A stretch of DNA of 64,000 bases from Campylobacter sp. RM12651 (GCF_022369475.1 NZ_CP059600.1:1566686-1630685), one strand, 5' to 3'; positions 45,218 to 54,950 are shown, numbered from the stretch's first letter. A program made the numbers and translations. The notes: generated by a model from the sequence alone, not told the origin.

Positions 45218-45988
45218 CTATCCTATTAAAGAATGTGCTAAGCTTTGATAAGCAACACAACCTGGAGATTTTATATCATACAATATTATAGGTTTTCCAA
45301 AACTTGGACTTTCTGCTAGTTTTACATTTCTTGGAATTATTACTATCTCTCCATCTTTTCTAAATAACTTGCCACTTAAATGCTTTTTAAGTTCGGCAAC
45401 CGTATCCTTTGAAAGATTATTCTGTGGGCTATACATAGTAGGTAAAATTCCCCTTATTCTTAATTTAGGATTTATTGCTTCTCTTATATTATGAATTGTC
45501 CTTAAAATATGTGCCAAACCTTCTAATGCTAAATATTCACATTGAATCGGGATTATTACATCAGTGCTTGCTGCAAGTGCATTAATTGTGATATTTCCTA
45601 ATGCAGGTGGCGAATCTATTATTATATAATCATATCTATTTACAACATCTTTTAAAGCTTTTCTTAAAATTTGTTTATTATTTACACCTGTTCCTAATTC
45701 TTGCTCAAAATTAGTAAGAACAATATTTGATGGAGCAAGGTCTAGTTTATTCAAACTTGTCTTTAAAATAATCTCATCTAATGTTTTTTTACCACTTAAT
45801 ACATGATATATATTAAATTCAAAATCACTTCTTTTAAATCCGTAGCCTGTGGTAGCATTACCTTGTGGATCCATATCTATTAGTAAAACACTTTTTTCAG
45901 CTACCGCAAGAGAAGCTGCTAAATTCACTGCCGTTGTTGTTTTACCTACCCCACCTTTTTGATTAGCTATTGTTATAATTTCACTCAT
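45218..45988 (-). CDS. parA: Chromosome partitioning ATPase ParA
   Basis: A deviant-Walker ATPase that segregates ParB-parS complexes. The 256-residue protein starts with EIITIANQKGGVGKTTTAVNLA, holding the signature lysine, and has DMDPQGNATTGYG and IIIDSPPALGNITINALAA. It is of the short chromosomal Soj type, without an N-terminal DNA-binding domain. It overlaps birA by 4 bases. Confidence 0.96.
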   Translation of the reverse strand: MSEIITIANQKGGVGKTTTAVNLAASLAVAEKSVLLIDMDPQGNATTGYGFKRSDFEFNIYHVLSGKKTLDEIILKTSLNKLDLAPSNIVLTNFEQELGTGVNNKQILRKALKDVVNRYDYIIIDSPPALGNITINALAASTDVIIPIQCEYLALEGLAHILRTIHNIREAINPKLRIRGILPTMYSPQNNLSKDTVAELKKHLSGKLFRKDGEIVIIPRNVKLAESPSFGKPIILYDIKSPGCVAYQSLAHSLIG

Positions 45989-46722
45989 CTTAAACTATAT
46001 ATCCTTTTGTTATCTACTAAAATAGAACCATCTTCATATAATTTTACATCATTTAATGAATAAGTATTATCATCATTTTTAAAATAAAACGATCTACTTA
46101 ATTCAAAATCACTCTTATAATAATCAAAAATTTCTTTCCAAGAAATATTAAGATTTATTCTATCAAAAAAAGTTTTAAGTAATGTTGAATATGAAATATC
46201 TATATCTAAAATATTAGCATCTACTGGTGCTGTAGTTATGTTTATACCAATACCACAAACTAATTTATCTTTTATTTTTGCAGTGATTAGTCCTCCAATT
46301 TTTTTATTATCTAAATAAAAATCATTAGGCCATTTGATAAAAACTTTTGAACCAAATTCTTTTAAGACTATTTTCATTATCATAGAATAATATATACTAG
46401 CTGATTGAATAGGTAAATCATCTGGTAAATTATCATTAAAAAAAGATAAATATAAATTATTTTTTATATCTAAATTAAATTTATTATATTCATCAAAAAA
46501 TATAAAATCTATATCTTTAAAATACTGATTATGAATCTTAGAATTTATATTGCCAAATGAATCGGTATTATCGCTAACCCAATTTCTATTACAAGAGCCA
46601 ATTCCGTTAGTTTGTTTAAGCGTAGCCAATGCAAATGCGTGTTCTTTAAAACCATTTCTAATAGCATTTATAAGCTCAACTTGAGTTGAACTTATACAAT
46701 TACAAAAAGCTAGATTATACAA
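45985..46722 (-). CDS. birA: Biotin--protein ligase BirA (monofunctional)
   Basis: BirA attaches biotin to acetyl-CoA carboxylase carrier protein. The 245-residue protein has only the ligase domain: TNGIGSCNRNWVS corresponds to the biotinyl-AMP loop, and FIKWPNDFYLDNKKIGGLITAKI contains the KWPND and GGI motifs. There is no N-terminal winged helix, so it should not act as a repressor. It overlaps the fmt stop by 8 bases. Confidence 0.9.
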   Translation of the reverse strand: MYNLAFCNCISSTQVELINAIRNGFKEHAFALATLKQTNGIGSCNRNWVSDNTDSFGNINSKIHNQYFKDIDFIFFDEYNKFNLDIKNNLYLSFFNDNLPDDLPIQSASIYYSMIMKIVLKEFGSKVFIKWPNDFYLDNKKIGGLITAKIKDKLVCGIGINITTAPVDANILDIDISYSTLLKTFFDRINLNISWKEIFDYYKSDFELSRSFYFKNDDNTYSLNDVKLYEDGSILVDNKRIYSLR

Positions 46723-47623
46723 TGCTATCTCCTTGTTTTAACCTTTTACCATTTACATATACATTAGCATCTAAAGACTTTTTACCTGCATCTTGCAATT
46801 TATAAACTTTTAAGCTGCCTTTTTTACAAGTTAAAATTAAATAATTTTTACCTATTTCTTTTATAAGCCCTTCTTTATTATCACTTTCACATTCATTCAA
46901 TTCAAGTTCATTTAGCTTTAAACCATTTTCTAAAAATATATTAGGCCAATCATAAAATGCTAAATATTTTTGGTATATTTCTTTAGCATTATTTAGCTCA
47001 ATTAAACCATCTTGTTTTTTAATAATTTTTGTATGAGTTGCCTTTGAATCATCTTGTTTAATAGGTTGAAAATAATTTGGATTTTCTAAAAATTCCAAAA
47101 GCATTTTTGTTGATAATTTAGACATTTTGTCAAATACTTGTGGAGAATTTAAATCCTTAATATTTAATTCTTGTTGATATAAAATATCTCCAGTATCAAG
47201 ACCTATATCCATATTCATAAGTGTAACTCCACTTACAATATCACCATTTAAAATAGCACTTTGTATAGGTGAAGCTCCTCTATAATAAGGAAGTAAACTA
47301 GCGTGAGTATTAATACAAGTTGCTATGTCTAAAATCTCTTTTGGCAGTATTTTTCCATAAGCTGCAACTATTATAAAATCTGGTTTTTTATTGCTAATTA
47401 AATTTCTAATCTCTTCATTATTTCTTAAGCTTTTTGGTTGTGCTAATTCTAAGTTTAGTTTTAACGCAATCTCTTTTACCGGACTTGGAGTTAATATTTT
47501 TTTTCTTCCAACTTCTTTATCTGTTTGGGTTAAAACTAGACTTACATTATGAAATTTACTAAGCTCTTCTAAAATAAATGCCGAAAATTCGGGCGTGCCC
47601 ATAAATACTATATTTTTTTTCAT
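46715..47623 (-). CDS. fmt: Methionyl-tRNA formyltransferase
   Basis: Fmt formylates initiator Met-tRNA. The 302-residue protein has KNIVFMGTPEFSAFILEEL at the start, the catalytic region CINTHASLLPYYRGASPIQSAILNGD with the key His, MDIGLDTGDILYQ and a C-terminal OB-fold-like domain. It follows obgE by 24 bases. In C. jejuni I recall proB lying between obgE and fmt; no such gene is here. Confidence 0.95.
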   Translation of the reverse strand: MKKNIVFMGTPEFSAFILEELSKFHNVSLVLTQTDKEVGRKKILTPSPVKEIALKLNLELAQPKSLRNNEEIRNLISNKKPDFIIVAAYGKILPKEILDIATCINTHASLLPYYRGASPIQSAILNGDIVSGVTLMNMDIGLDTGDILYQQELNIKDLNSPQVFDKMSKLSTKMLLEFLENPNYFQPIKQDDSKATHTKIIKKQDGLIELNNAKEIYQKYLAFYDWPNIFLENGLKLNELELNECESDNKEGLIKEIGKNYLILTCKKGSLKVYKLQDAGKKSLDANVYVNGKRLKQGDSIV

Positions 47624-47647
47624 GATATACCTAAAAATTAAGATATG

Positions 47648-48640
47648 TTATTCAAATAACATTTTTGATAAAGATAATTTTAACTCTTTAATACCATCAT
47701 TAGTAACTGAAGATATTTTTGTAACAAAAACTAAATTATCATATCTTTTTAAATACTCATTTAAAAGTTCTAATTCTTGAATTAAATTCTCTTTAGCCAC
47801 ATCACATCTTGTGATTGCAACTGCAAATTTAAAATCATTCAAGCCATAAGCTTCAAGTTCTTTATATAAGTTGATAAATTGTTCTTTAACGCTCATTTCT
47901 TTAAAACTATCTAGCATAAATAATAAGCATTTTGACCTTGATATGTGTTTTAAGAACTCATATCCTAAACCTTTTCCTTCGCTAGCACCTTCTATAATTC
48001 CTGGTATATCAGCCATTACAAACGAGTAATCATTAATATCTACAACACCTAATTTTGGAGTAAGAGTTGTAAATTCATAATCAGCAATTTCTGGCTTAGC
48101 ATTACTTACTATACTAATTAAAGTAGATTTTCCAACATTAGGATATCCAACTAATCCAACATCAGCAATTAATTTTAATTCAAGTCTTACTTCTAGACTT
48201 TCTCCTTTTTTGCCAGGTTGAGCGTATGTAGGTCTTTGATTAACAGAACTTTTAAAGTGTCTATTTCCAAGGCCACCTAAACCACCATTTAGTAAGACTA
48301 TTTGCTCTCCTAAACTCGTAAAGTCATGTAAGATTTCATTGGTATTAATATCAATAATTTGAGTACCTATTGGAACCTTTATTTCTAAATTCTCACCTTT
48401 TTTACCACTTTTATTTCTAGGTAATCCACAATCACCATTACTAGCCTTTAAATGTGTTTTGCCTTTAAAATGTGCTAAAGTATGAAGATTATTATCACAA
48501 ATAACCACTACATCGCCACCTCGACCGCCATCGCCGCCATCAGGACCACCTAGTGGTACATGTTTTTCACGGCGAAATGAGCTAGCACCCGCTCCGCCGT
48601 TACCAGAGCTCAGCCTAATTTTTATACTATCAACAAACAT
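47648..48640 (-). CDS. obgE: GTPase ObgE/CgtA
   Basis: A conserved GTPase of large-subunit assembly. The N-terminal glycine-rich Obg fold has [32 protein letters not shown] in outline (about residues 9-42; written here without gaps only in part), and the G domain has [17 protein letters not shown], the [16 protein letters not shown] switch and AITRCD. The variable C-terminal domain is absent (330 residues), as is common in Campylobacterota. It follows rpmA and rplU, the usual arrangement. Confidence 0.96.
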   Translation of the reverse strand: MFVDSIKIRLSSGNGGAGASSFRREKHVPLGGPDGGDGGRGGDVVVICDNNLHTLAHFKGKTHLKASNGDCGLPRNKSGKKGENLEIKVPIGTQIIDINTNEILHDFTSLGEQIVLLNGGLGGLGNRHFKSSVNQRPTYAQPGKKGESLEVRLELKLIADVGLVGYPNVGKSTLISIVSNAKPEIADYEFTTLTPKLGVVDINDYSFVMADIPGIIEGASEGKGLGYEFLKHISRSKCLLFMLDSFKEMSVKEQFINLYKELEAYGLNDFKFAVAITRCDVAKENLIQELELLNEYLKRYDNLVFVTKISSVTNDGIKELKLSLSKMLFE

Positions 48641-48664
48641 TACCTAAGCTCCTTTTAATTTAAA

Positions 48665-48922
48665 TTATACTGCAGGATATACAGAAACTTTTTTGCGGTT
48701 TTTGTCTTTTCTTTCAAATTTAACAAAACCATCAACTAAAGCAAAAATAGTATGATCTCTTCCCATACCAACATTTGCTCCTGCGTGAGTTGCTGTTCCT
48801 CTTTGGCGAATAATAATATTTCCAGCTCTTACAAATTCTCCACCAAATTTTTTAACACCTAAACGTCTACCTATAGAATCTCTATTATTTTGAGTTGAAC
48901 CTTGACCTTTCTTGTGTGCCAT
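48665..48922 (-). CDS. rpmA: 50S ribosomal protein L27
   Basis: L27 lies at the peptidyl transferase centre. The 85-residue protein starts [20 protein letters not shown] and has the [18 protein letters not shown] block, a nearly universal sequence. The N-terminus has no cleavable extension like that of Firmicutes. It is 11 bases after rplU. Confidence 0.98.
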   Translation of the reverse strand: MAHKKGQGSTQNNRDSIGRRLGVKKFGGEFVRAGNIIIRQRGTATHAGANVGMGRDHTIFALVDGFVKFERKDKNRKKVSVYPAV

Positions 48923-48933
48923 TGTATTTCTCC

Positions 48934-49242
48934 TTACGCTTTAATTTCTTTTACTACTACGCGAGTAAATTGTCTTCTAAAACCTCTTTTTAATTTAGAG
49001 TCTTTTCTTCTTCTTTTCTTAAAAATTACAACTTTTTTATCTTTTCCTTCGTTGATAACTTCAAGAACAACTTTCGCTCCACTAACAAAAGGGGTACCGA
49101 TTTTTAATTCTTTATCGTTAACAGCTAAAACATCTGTAACTTCTACGATAGACTTTTTCTCTGCTTCAAAGCGATCTAACTTTAATTCGTCGCCAACACT
49201 TACTTTGTACTGCTTACCGCTATGTTTAAAAATAGCATACAT
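48934..49242 (-). CDS. rplU: 50S ribosomal protein L21
   Basis: The 102-residue L21 begins [20 protein letters not shown] and has a basic end with [17 protein letters not shown]. It heads the long minus-strand block that continues through obgE, parAB, the ATP synthase and tol genes. The 180-base gap upstream holds its promoter and leader and that of the divergent PilZ gene; no well-defined regulatory fold was recognised. Confidence 0.98.
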   Translation of the reverse strand: MYAIFKHSGKQYKVSVGDELKLDRFEAEKKSIVEVTDVLAVNDKELKIGTPFVSGAKVVLEVINEGKDKKVVIFKKRRRKDSKLKRGFRRQFTRVVVKEIKA

Positions 49243-49424
49243 AATTCATCCTTTGTAATTTAGTAAGTCCCATCAAGCACTTTAAATATTAGAAATTTAA
49301 AGATTTAAATAAGCTTAAATGAGTTGTAAAAAGCGAATACTATCAAAAAATCATTAATTTTTATTTAAAAATTTATTTTTTTTGCTACACTAATGCTATT
49401 TTTAGTTTAAAAGGAAACAAAAAC

Positions 49425-50543
49425 ATGAGTTTTGAAGGAAGAGACGAACTAGTTAATTCTAGTATTAATTATTTTGAAAAATATACACACAAATTTATTA
49501 ATAACATACAAGCTTATTATAGAAGCGAAGGCAAAATTTTATCAAAAAATTGTGAAGATGCTTACGAAGAATTATTTTCTATGTTACTAACAAAAGATTT
49601 TAGTATAGAAAGAGGTAAGGAATTAGCCAAGACAAAAGACTTTGATAGAGCTTGCTTTTTTGAATTTTTATTAAAAACTTATATAGATTTTTCTAAGCAT
49701 ATTATGAATAATGGATTAAACAATAAATTAGTTGTTAATCTCGCCTTTGCATTAGAAAGATATGGTTCAATTTTTTGCACAATTTGTCACGATTCTACGA
49801 CTGCACAAAGTTCAATTAATGTATTTTCAGCAAGTAGTTCTGGTGGATTTTTTATACACGAGAATTTTATAGATACATTTAAAAAAATGTATTCTGTAGG
49901 AGAAAAATTAGAATTTTTAAATCTTTATAATGGTGTTCCTGTTAGAACTTACGGAGAAATTTTACAAGTTGAAGATGCGAGTATAGTTGTAAAAGTTGAT
50001 TTAATGCAAATTTTAGCTATGAAAGAAGAAGATTGCGCTTATATAGTTCAAAATCAATATTTGCAAAAAAATATTAAAGCAAATATTTTATCTGTTAATA
50101 TTGTAAATTGCACGGTAACTTTAAATAATTTTGAAAGCCAACCATATATGCACGCATTAAAAAGAGCATATCCTAGAGTGCATCCTAATGAATTTACTAA
50201 AATAGCACTAACTCATGAAGATGGAAGGGTTGCTAATGGAAAATTATTTGATATTTCAGAGGGTGGAATTGGTGTTGTTTCTAATGAAGATGTAGGATTT
50301 AAAAGAGGTGATATTTTATCATCTTATATTTGTTTACATATGCCTCATTCAAATGAAGCAGTTGAGTTTAATTTAAAATTTAAATTAGTTGTTTTAATTG
50401 TGTATCAAAATGCTTACAGATATTGTTTAGAGATTTTACCAGACCAAGAAGATGCTAAAAAAATTCAAGAATTTGCAAGCAGAAGAGTAGAAGAAACTTT
50501 AGTAGAGCTTAAAAATCAATTAAGCCTATATAAAAGAGATTAA
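49425..50543 (+). CDS. PilZ-domain protein
   Basis: A 372-residue cytoplasmic protein. The C-terminal third has a PilZ domain, with the paired arginines in KRAYPRVHPNEF and the D-x-S-x-x-G motif in LFDISEGGIGVV, so binding of cyclic di-GMP is plausible. The first 130 residues are helical (for instance EDAYEELFSMLLTKDFSIE), and a second beta-rich part around residues 150-240 may be a YcgR-N-like domain. The function is unknown; candidates are flagellar brake or chemotaxis-linked control. It starts with AAAAGGA and is followed after 3 bases by plsY. Confidence 0.8.
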   Translation: MSFEGRDELVNSSINYFEKYTHKFINNIQAYYRSEGKILSKNCEDAYEELFSMLLTKDFSIERGKELAKTKDFDRACFFEFLLKTYIDFSKHIMNNGLNNKLVVNLAFALERYGSIFCTICHDSTTAQSSINVFSASSSGGFFIHENFIDTFKKMYSVGEKLEFLNLYNGVPVRTYGEILQVEDASIVVKVDLMQILAMKEEDCAYIVQNQYLQKNIKANILSVNIVNCTVTLNNFESQPYMHALKRAYPRVHPNEFTKIALTHEDGRVANGKLFDISEGGIGVVSNEDVGFKRGDILSSYICLHMPHSNEAVEFNLKFKLVVLIVYQNAYRYCLEILPDQEDAKKIQEFASRRVEETLVELKNQLSLYKRD

Positions 50544-50546
50544 GAT

Positions 50547-51191
50547 ATGAATTTTATTACATTCATAATTGATTTGTTTACAAATAATAATTTAATTTGT
50601 ATGCTAATAGCCTATTTAATAGGCTCAATTCCTTTTGGATTAATATATGCTAAAAAATTTGCGAATGTTGATATTAAATCTCAAGGTTCAAAAAGCATAG
50701 GAGCTACAAATGTATTAAGAGTTGTAAAACAAGTTAATCCAAAATTAGCTAAAAAATTAGCAATAGCTACTATGTTAAGTGATTTTTTAAAAGCTATGCT
50801 TCCAATTTGTATTGCTATGTTTTTAGATATAAGTGAAGCAACAATTTGGGCTATGGCAGTTCTTAGTGTTATAGGACATTGCTATAGCATATTTTTAAGC
50901 TTTAATGGCGGTAAAGGCGTAGCTAGTGGGGCTGGAGCTTTAATACTATTAGTTCCTTATTCTGTAATTATAGGTCTTATTTTTTGGCTAATAATCGGAA
51001 AAGTATTTAAAATATCTAGCTTAGCATCATTAATAGGATTTAGTATTGGAGTAATTAGTGCAGAATTTTTATACCCTAATATTAGTATTAATTCTCACGC
51101 ACCAATATATTTAATATTATTTTTTGTGTTCTATAAACATATACCAAATATTATTAGATTGATTTTTAAAGACGAATGCAAAGTCATATAA
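50547..51191 (+). CDS. plsY: Glycerol-3-phosphate acyltransferase PlsY
   Basis: PlsY acylates glycerol-3-phosphate with acyl-phosphate at the inner membrane, the first step of phospholipid synthesis. The 214-residue polytopic protein has the three conserved motifs: YLIGSIPFGLIYAKKF, GSKSIGATNVLRV and GHCYSIFLSFNGGKGVA, plus an N-terminal extra hydrophobic segment. It overlaps folB by 16 bases, so the two are coupled. Confidence 0.95.
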   Translation: MNFITFIIDLFTNNNLICMLIAYLIGSIPFGLIYAKKFANVDIKSQGSKSIGATNVLRVVKQVNPKLAKKLAIATMLSDFLKAMLPICIAMFLDISEATIWAMAVLSVIGHCYSIFLSFNGGKGVASGAGALILLVPYSVIIGLIFWLIIGKVFKISSLASLIGFSIGVISAEFLYPNISINSHAPIYLILFFVFYKHIPNIIRLIFKDECKVI

Positions 51192-51493
51192 AAATAAAAA
51201 CAAAATTTAAATGTATAATAGGCTTATTGGAATTTGAAAGATTAGAAAAACAAACAATAAGCCTAAAAATAAATGCAAAAGCTGATAGTTTTTTAGACTA
51301 TGCTAAAGTAACTAAATTATCAAAAAAATATTTAAAATCAAAAAAATTCTTTACCTTAGAAAAAGCTAATAAAAAACTAGCAAAAAAAATAAAAATCAAA
51401 TTTCCACAACTAAAAAAAATAAAAATTGAGATTATTAAATTAGAGATTATGAAAAATACAAAACTTAGTGCTAAATACAAAAAAAAATATTAA
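51176..51493 (+). CDS. folB: Dihydroneopterin aldolase-like protein FolB
   Basis: A small 105-residue protein with a FolB-type pattern: FKCIIGLLEFERLEKQTISLKI and the FLDYAKV motif near residue 40, then a lysine-rich C-terminal half with LEKANKKLAKKI corresponding to the Glu-containing active-site helix. FolB converts dihydroneopterin to hydroxymethyl-dihydropterin in folate synthesis. The high lysine content (about a quarter) blurs comparison, so confidence is moderate. A folB gene occupies this place beside cosR in C. jejuni as I recall. Confidence 0.75.
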   Translation: MQSHIKIKTKFKCIIGLLEFERLEKQTISLKINAKADSFLDYAKVTKLSKKYLKSKKFFTLEKANKKLAKKIKIKFPQLKKIKIEIIKLEIMKNTKLSAKYKKKY

Positions 51494-51567
51494 AATAACT
51501 TTAAAAAAACTTGAATATTTGCTTAAATTGTGTTAGCATAACCTTAATTTTACTTTAAGGAAAAAAA

Positions 51568-52239
51568 ATGCGTATTTTAGTAGTGGAAGATGAAATATCT
51601 TTAAACAAGACACTAGCCGAAGGTTTAACTGAATATGGCTATCAAATAGATGCGTGCGAAAATTGTAAAGATGCTGAATATTATATCGGTATTAGAAACT
51701 ACGATTTAGTATTGACAGATTGGATGCTTCCTGATGGTGATGGCACTGACTTAATACATGTTGTAAAACATAAATCTTCAAGAACTTCAATCATAATTTT
51801 ATCTGCAAAAGATGATAAAGAAAGTGAAATAAGCGCTTTAAAAGCAGGTGCTGATGATTACATTAAAAAACCTTTTGATTTTAATGTATTATTAGCTAGA
51901 ATTGAAGCAAGACTTAGATTTGGTGGGTCAAATACAATTAAAATTGATAATTTAGAAATAGACCCAGATGAAGAAAAAATTACTTATAAAGGTAAAGAAA
52001 TTGAATTAAAAGGTAAACCTTTTGAAGTATTAACCCATCTTGCAAGACACTCTGATCAAATAGTATCAAAAGAACAATTATTAGATGCAATTTGGGAAGA
52101 ACCTGAACTTGTAACTCCTAATGTAATTGAAGTTGCAATCAATCAAATTAGGCAAAAAATGGATAAGCCTTTAGGTATCTCAACTATTGAAACAATAAGA
52201 AGAAGAGGCTATAGATTTTGCTTTCCCAAAAAAGCATAA
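51568..52239 (+). CDS. cosR: CosR-type OmpR-family response regulator with intact receiver
   Basis: A 223-residue regulator with a receiver domain (residues 1-115) and a winged-helix DNA-binding domain (about 125-220: GKEIELKGKPFEVLTHLARH; NVIEVAINQIRQKMDKPLGI). The DNA-binding half is nearly identical to C. jejuni CosR and H. pylori HP1043 as I remember them; those are orphan regulators with atypical receivers. Here the acidic pocket E7/D8, the phosphoacceptor D51 (in LTDWMLPDGDG), S79 and K101 are all present, and a histidine kinase gene follows. It likely controls oxidative-stress genes. It has an AAGGAAAA ribosome-binding site. Confidence 0.9.
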   Translation: MRILVVEDEISLNKTLAEGLTEYGYQIDACENCKDAEYYIGIRNYDLVLTDWMLPDGDGTDLIHVVKHKSSRTSIIILSAKDDKESEISALKAGADDYIKKPFDFNVLLARIEARLRFGGSNTIKIDNLEIDPDEEKITYKGKEIELKGKPFEVLTHLARHSDQIVSKEQLLDAIWEEPELVTPNVIEVAINQIRQKMDKPLGISTIETIRRRGYRFCFPKKA

Positions 52240-53471
52240 GAAATAAATTTTTCTTGCAACTAGCATCTACTATTACGGTGCTAGTTGTTATTTTTTCAGT
52301 TCTGTCGTATCAAATTCTAAAAATTAATATAATGCAAAATGAATTTGATAATTTAATCAAAAATGCTATTAGTATTATTGAAGTGAATAATAGTTCAAAC
52401 TTTATTATTTTTAAAGACTATAAAATAATTCATTTAGATAAAAAAACTATGAAACCAAACTTTCAAATAATCAATGAAAATGATAAAAAAGTCTTGATTT
52501 TAACATATCCTTACAATGAATTTGGGGATTATATAATATTAAAAAAAGATATAAGTCAATCAATTAAAATTCTTGATACTATTTTTATATCTTTATTTTT
52601 AATAATTATTATTGCTATTAGTTTAATTATTTTTTATTCATTATTTTTATCAAGAATATTATCAATGCACCTAAAAGAATTAAGCGTTAAAGTTAGTAGG
52701 TTTGATGATAACTTTACAAATAGATTAGATTATAAAAACTATCCATTAGAGTTTAAAGAAATCATAAGTAGTATTAATCACTTAATTACTAGAATTCAAA
52801 ACTATAATATGTCTCAAAAAGAACTATTTATAGGAATTGCTCACGAATTAAAAACTCCTTTAGCAGTTATAAAAGCTAAAAACGATGTAACGCTAATTAA
52901 ATCAAGAGATAGTGAATATTATATTCAAACCATTAAAAACTCTAATGATAGCATAGATAATATCAATAAAATCATAAATGAAATTCTTAAAATTGGCAGA
53001 TTAGAAGGTGCGCAATTTGAAGAGCCAAATGAAATAGACTTAATTGATTTTATTAGACAAGAAAGCAAAAATTTTAGCCTATTAGGCTCAAAAACAGGAC
53101 AAAAAATAGAACTTAATCTAAACCCAAATGAATTAAAGATAAAAATACAAAAAACCTTATTCTCACAAATTTTACAAAATTTTATTCAAAACGCATTTAA
53201 ATTTTCTCAACCAAATACAACAATAACAATTACAACTTTCATCAATAATATGACTTTTTATCTATATGTAGATGATATGGGTTGTGGAATTAGTGAAGAT
53301 AAAGATTATTTTGCACCATTTAAAAGATTTGGAGATAAAGAAGGCGTTGGATTAGGACTTTATTTATCAAAATCAGCTGCAACCGCACTAAAAGCTGAAG
53401 TATCATTAGAAAATAGAAAAGATATGCAAGGAACAAGGGCTATTTTTTCTATGAAAATCAAAAAAAATTAA
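52218..53471 (+). CDS. Sensor histidine kinase paired with the CosR-type regulator
   Basis: A 417-residue two-helix membrane sensor. Helix 1 (STITVLVVIFSVLSYQI) and helix 2 (TIFISLFLIIIIAISLIIF) bracket a periplasmic loop of about 85 residues with no recognised domain. Then come a HAMP-like segment, the H-box FIGIAHELKTPLAVIKA with His209, the N-box LQNFIQNAFKF, and GCGISED and GVGLGLYLSKSAA of the ATPase domain. The start is a TTG at 52218 overlapping the regulator stop by 22 bases, or a TTG at 52254; no ATG is available before the helix. It is missing beside cosR in C. jejuni as I recall. Confidence 0.9.
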   Translation: MLSQKSIRNKFFLQLASTITVLVVIFSVLSYQILKINIMQNEFDNLIKNAISIIEVNNSSNFIIFKDYKIIHLDKKTMKPNFQIINENDKKVLILTYPYNEFGDYIILKKDISQSIKILDTIFISLFLIIIIAISLIIFYSLFLSRILSMHLKELSVKVSRFDDNFTNRLDYKNYPLEFKEIISSINHLITRIQNYNMSQKELFIGIAHELKTPLAVIKAKNDVTLIKSRDSEYYIQTIKNSNDSIDNINKIINEILKIGRLEGAQFEEPNEIDLIDFIRQESKNFSLLGSKTGQKIELNLNPNELKIKIQKTLFSQILQNFIQNAFKFSQPNTTITITTFINNMTFYLYVDDMGCGISEDKDYFAPFKRFGDKEGVGLGLYLSKSAATALKAEVSLENRKDMQGTRAIFSMKIKKN

Positions 53472-53481
53472 GAGAAGAAAT

Positions 53482-54939
53482 ATGGCAAAAAAAACTGCAA
53501 TTATTGATTTAGGTTCAAACGGAATTAGAATGGCAATATATGAAAAAACTTCAAGATATGGTTTTTATATATTAAACGAACAAAAAGTTAAATTTCGTTT
53601 GGCACAAGGTGCTTATGAACAAGATAATGTATTGGTAGAAAAACAAATCAAAAAAGCTTACGAAATAATAAAATATTTTAAAACTCAAGCACTTAATTTT
53701 AAGTGTAATAAAATATTTTGCATAGGAACATCAGCTCTAAGAGATGCAAAAAATAAAGCTGATTTAATTAACCTATTAAAAAAAGATTTAAAACTCAATA
53801 TCAAAACTTTAAGTGGAATGGAAGAAGCATATTTAAGTGGTTTTGGAGCTATTAATTTACTACCTAAATTAGATGAAAAATCAATTTGTTTAGATATTGG
53901 TGGTGGTAGTGCTGAATTGTGTTTGTGTGAAAATACAAAAGTAGTTAAAACTTTCTCGCTTGACCTTGGAACGGTGAGATTAAAAGACTTATTTAAAGAC
54001 AAATTTAATAAATTAGAAAAATATATAGATAATTATTTAGAGCAAATCCCTGATGATTTTAAAGCTTCTATCTTAATTACAATAGGTGGCTCATTAAGAG
54101 CTATTAGTAATGCTATTATGGAAAAAAATAATTATCCTTTAAGTCAGGTTCATGCTTTTTCTTATCAAGTAGATGAAGAAAGTGAATTTATAGAAAAAAT
54201 TATAAATTGCAAAAATTCAGAACTTAGCTCGCTAGGAATTAAAAAAGAAAGACACGATACCATTAAAATGGGTGCTTTAGTCTTTTATAAAATAATTAAA
54301 AAATTAAAAATTAAGCAAATAATTACAAGTGGTGCTGGAGTTAGAGAAGGAATATTTTTAAAAGACTTATTTAAACACCACAAAGGATTTCCAGCCAATT
54401 TTAATCCGAGCTTAAAAAGTCTTGAAGATAGACTAATTAAATACAAATCAGGCTCACTGGTTAGTAATGTTACAAGATTATTTAATACTTTAAATGAAAT
54501 TCATTATGTTGATAAAAAATATCTAAAACACTTAACTTATGCAGCAAAACTCATTGAAACAGGTTTATTGCTTAGTTATTATTCAAACCATAAACATAGT
54601 GCTTATTGTGTTTTAAGTGGTCTAAATTTTTGTATAAAACACGAAGATAAAGCACTAATAGCAACTATAATAGAACAACACGGCAAAAAAATAAATTATG
54701 AGAATTTAAAATTAAAAAAATTATTGCCAGATGAAAATACCATATCTTGGCTTAATTTTATTCTAGCATTTTGTAATGCTTTAAATAAGGCTAAAGAAAA
54801 CGAAATTTGTGATTTTTCTTATAAAAATAAAACTTTATATATAACAAAAAATACAAATAATTTCATTATGCAAGAAGCTATTAAAAAGATTAGCAAGCCA
54901 AAAAGTTTTAATGTATATATAAACAATGAAGAGATTTAA
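53482..54939 (+). CDS. ppx: Ppx/GppA-family exopolyphosphatase / guanosine pentaphosphatase
   Basis: The 485-residue protein has the ASKHA-fold signatures IDLGSNGIRMAIYE at the start, GTSALRDAKN, CLDIGGGSAELCL and TIGGSLRAISNA, and a C-terminal HD-like helical domain (HKHSAYCVLSGLNF). It should hydrolyse inorganic polyphosphate and/or pppGpp. It starts 10 bases after the kinase gene, a neighbour of cosR as in C. jejuni. Which of the two activities dominates is not visible. Confidence 0.92.
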   Translation: MAKKTAIIDLGSNGIRMAIYEKTSRYGFYILNEQKVKFRLAQGAYEQDNVLVEKQIKKAYEIIKYFKTQALNFKCNKIFCIGTSALRDAKNKADLINLLKKDLKLNIKTLSGMEEAYLSGFGAINLLPKLDEKSICLDIGGGSAELCLCENTKVVKTFSLDLGTVRLKDLFKDKFNKLEKYIDNYLEQIPDDFKASILITIGGSLRAISNAIMEKNNYPLSQVHAFSYQVDEESEFIEKIINCKNSELSSLGIKKERHDTIKMGALVFYKIIKKLKIKQIITSGAGVREGIFLKDLFKHHKGFPANFNPSLKSLEDRLIKYKSGSLVSNVTRLFNTLNEIHYVDKKYLKHLTYAAKLIETGLLLSYYSNHKHSAYCVLSGLNFCIKHEDKALIATIIEQHGKKINYENLKLKKLLPDENTISWLNFILAFCNALNKAKENEICDFSYKNKTLYITKNTNNFIMQEAIKKISKPKSFNVYINNEEI

Positions 54940-54946
54940 CTCTTCA
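54927..54946. terminator. Possible terminator between ppx and the LDH-like gene
   Basis: TGAAGAG and CTCTTCA form a perfect 7-bp stem with a 6-base loop overlapping the ppx stop codon; a T-run is weak. Confidence 0.45.
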
Positions 54947-54950
54947 CTAA

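Noticed and set aside
44333..45988. Replication origin or consensus parS beside parAB
   Set aside because: No exact parS 16-mer or DnaA-box cluster was recognised; the genes alone do not prove an origin nearby.
48902..49258. Plus-strand frame of 118 codons over rplU
   Set aside because: It is antisense to ribosomal protein L21 and has low-complexity hydrophobic sequence.
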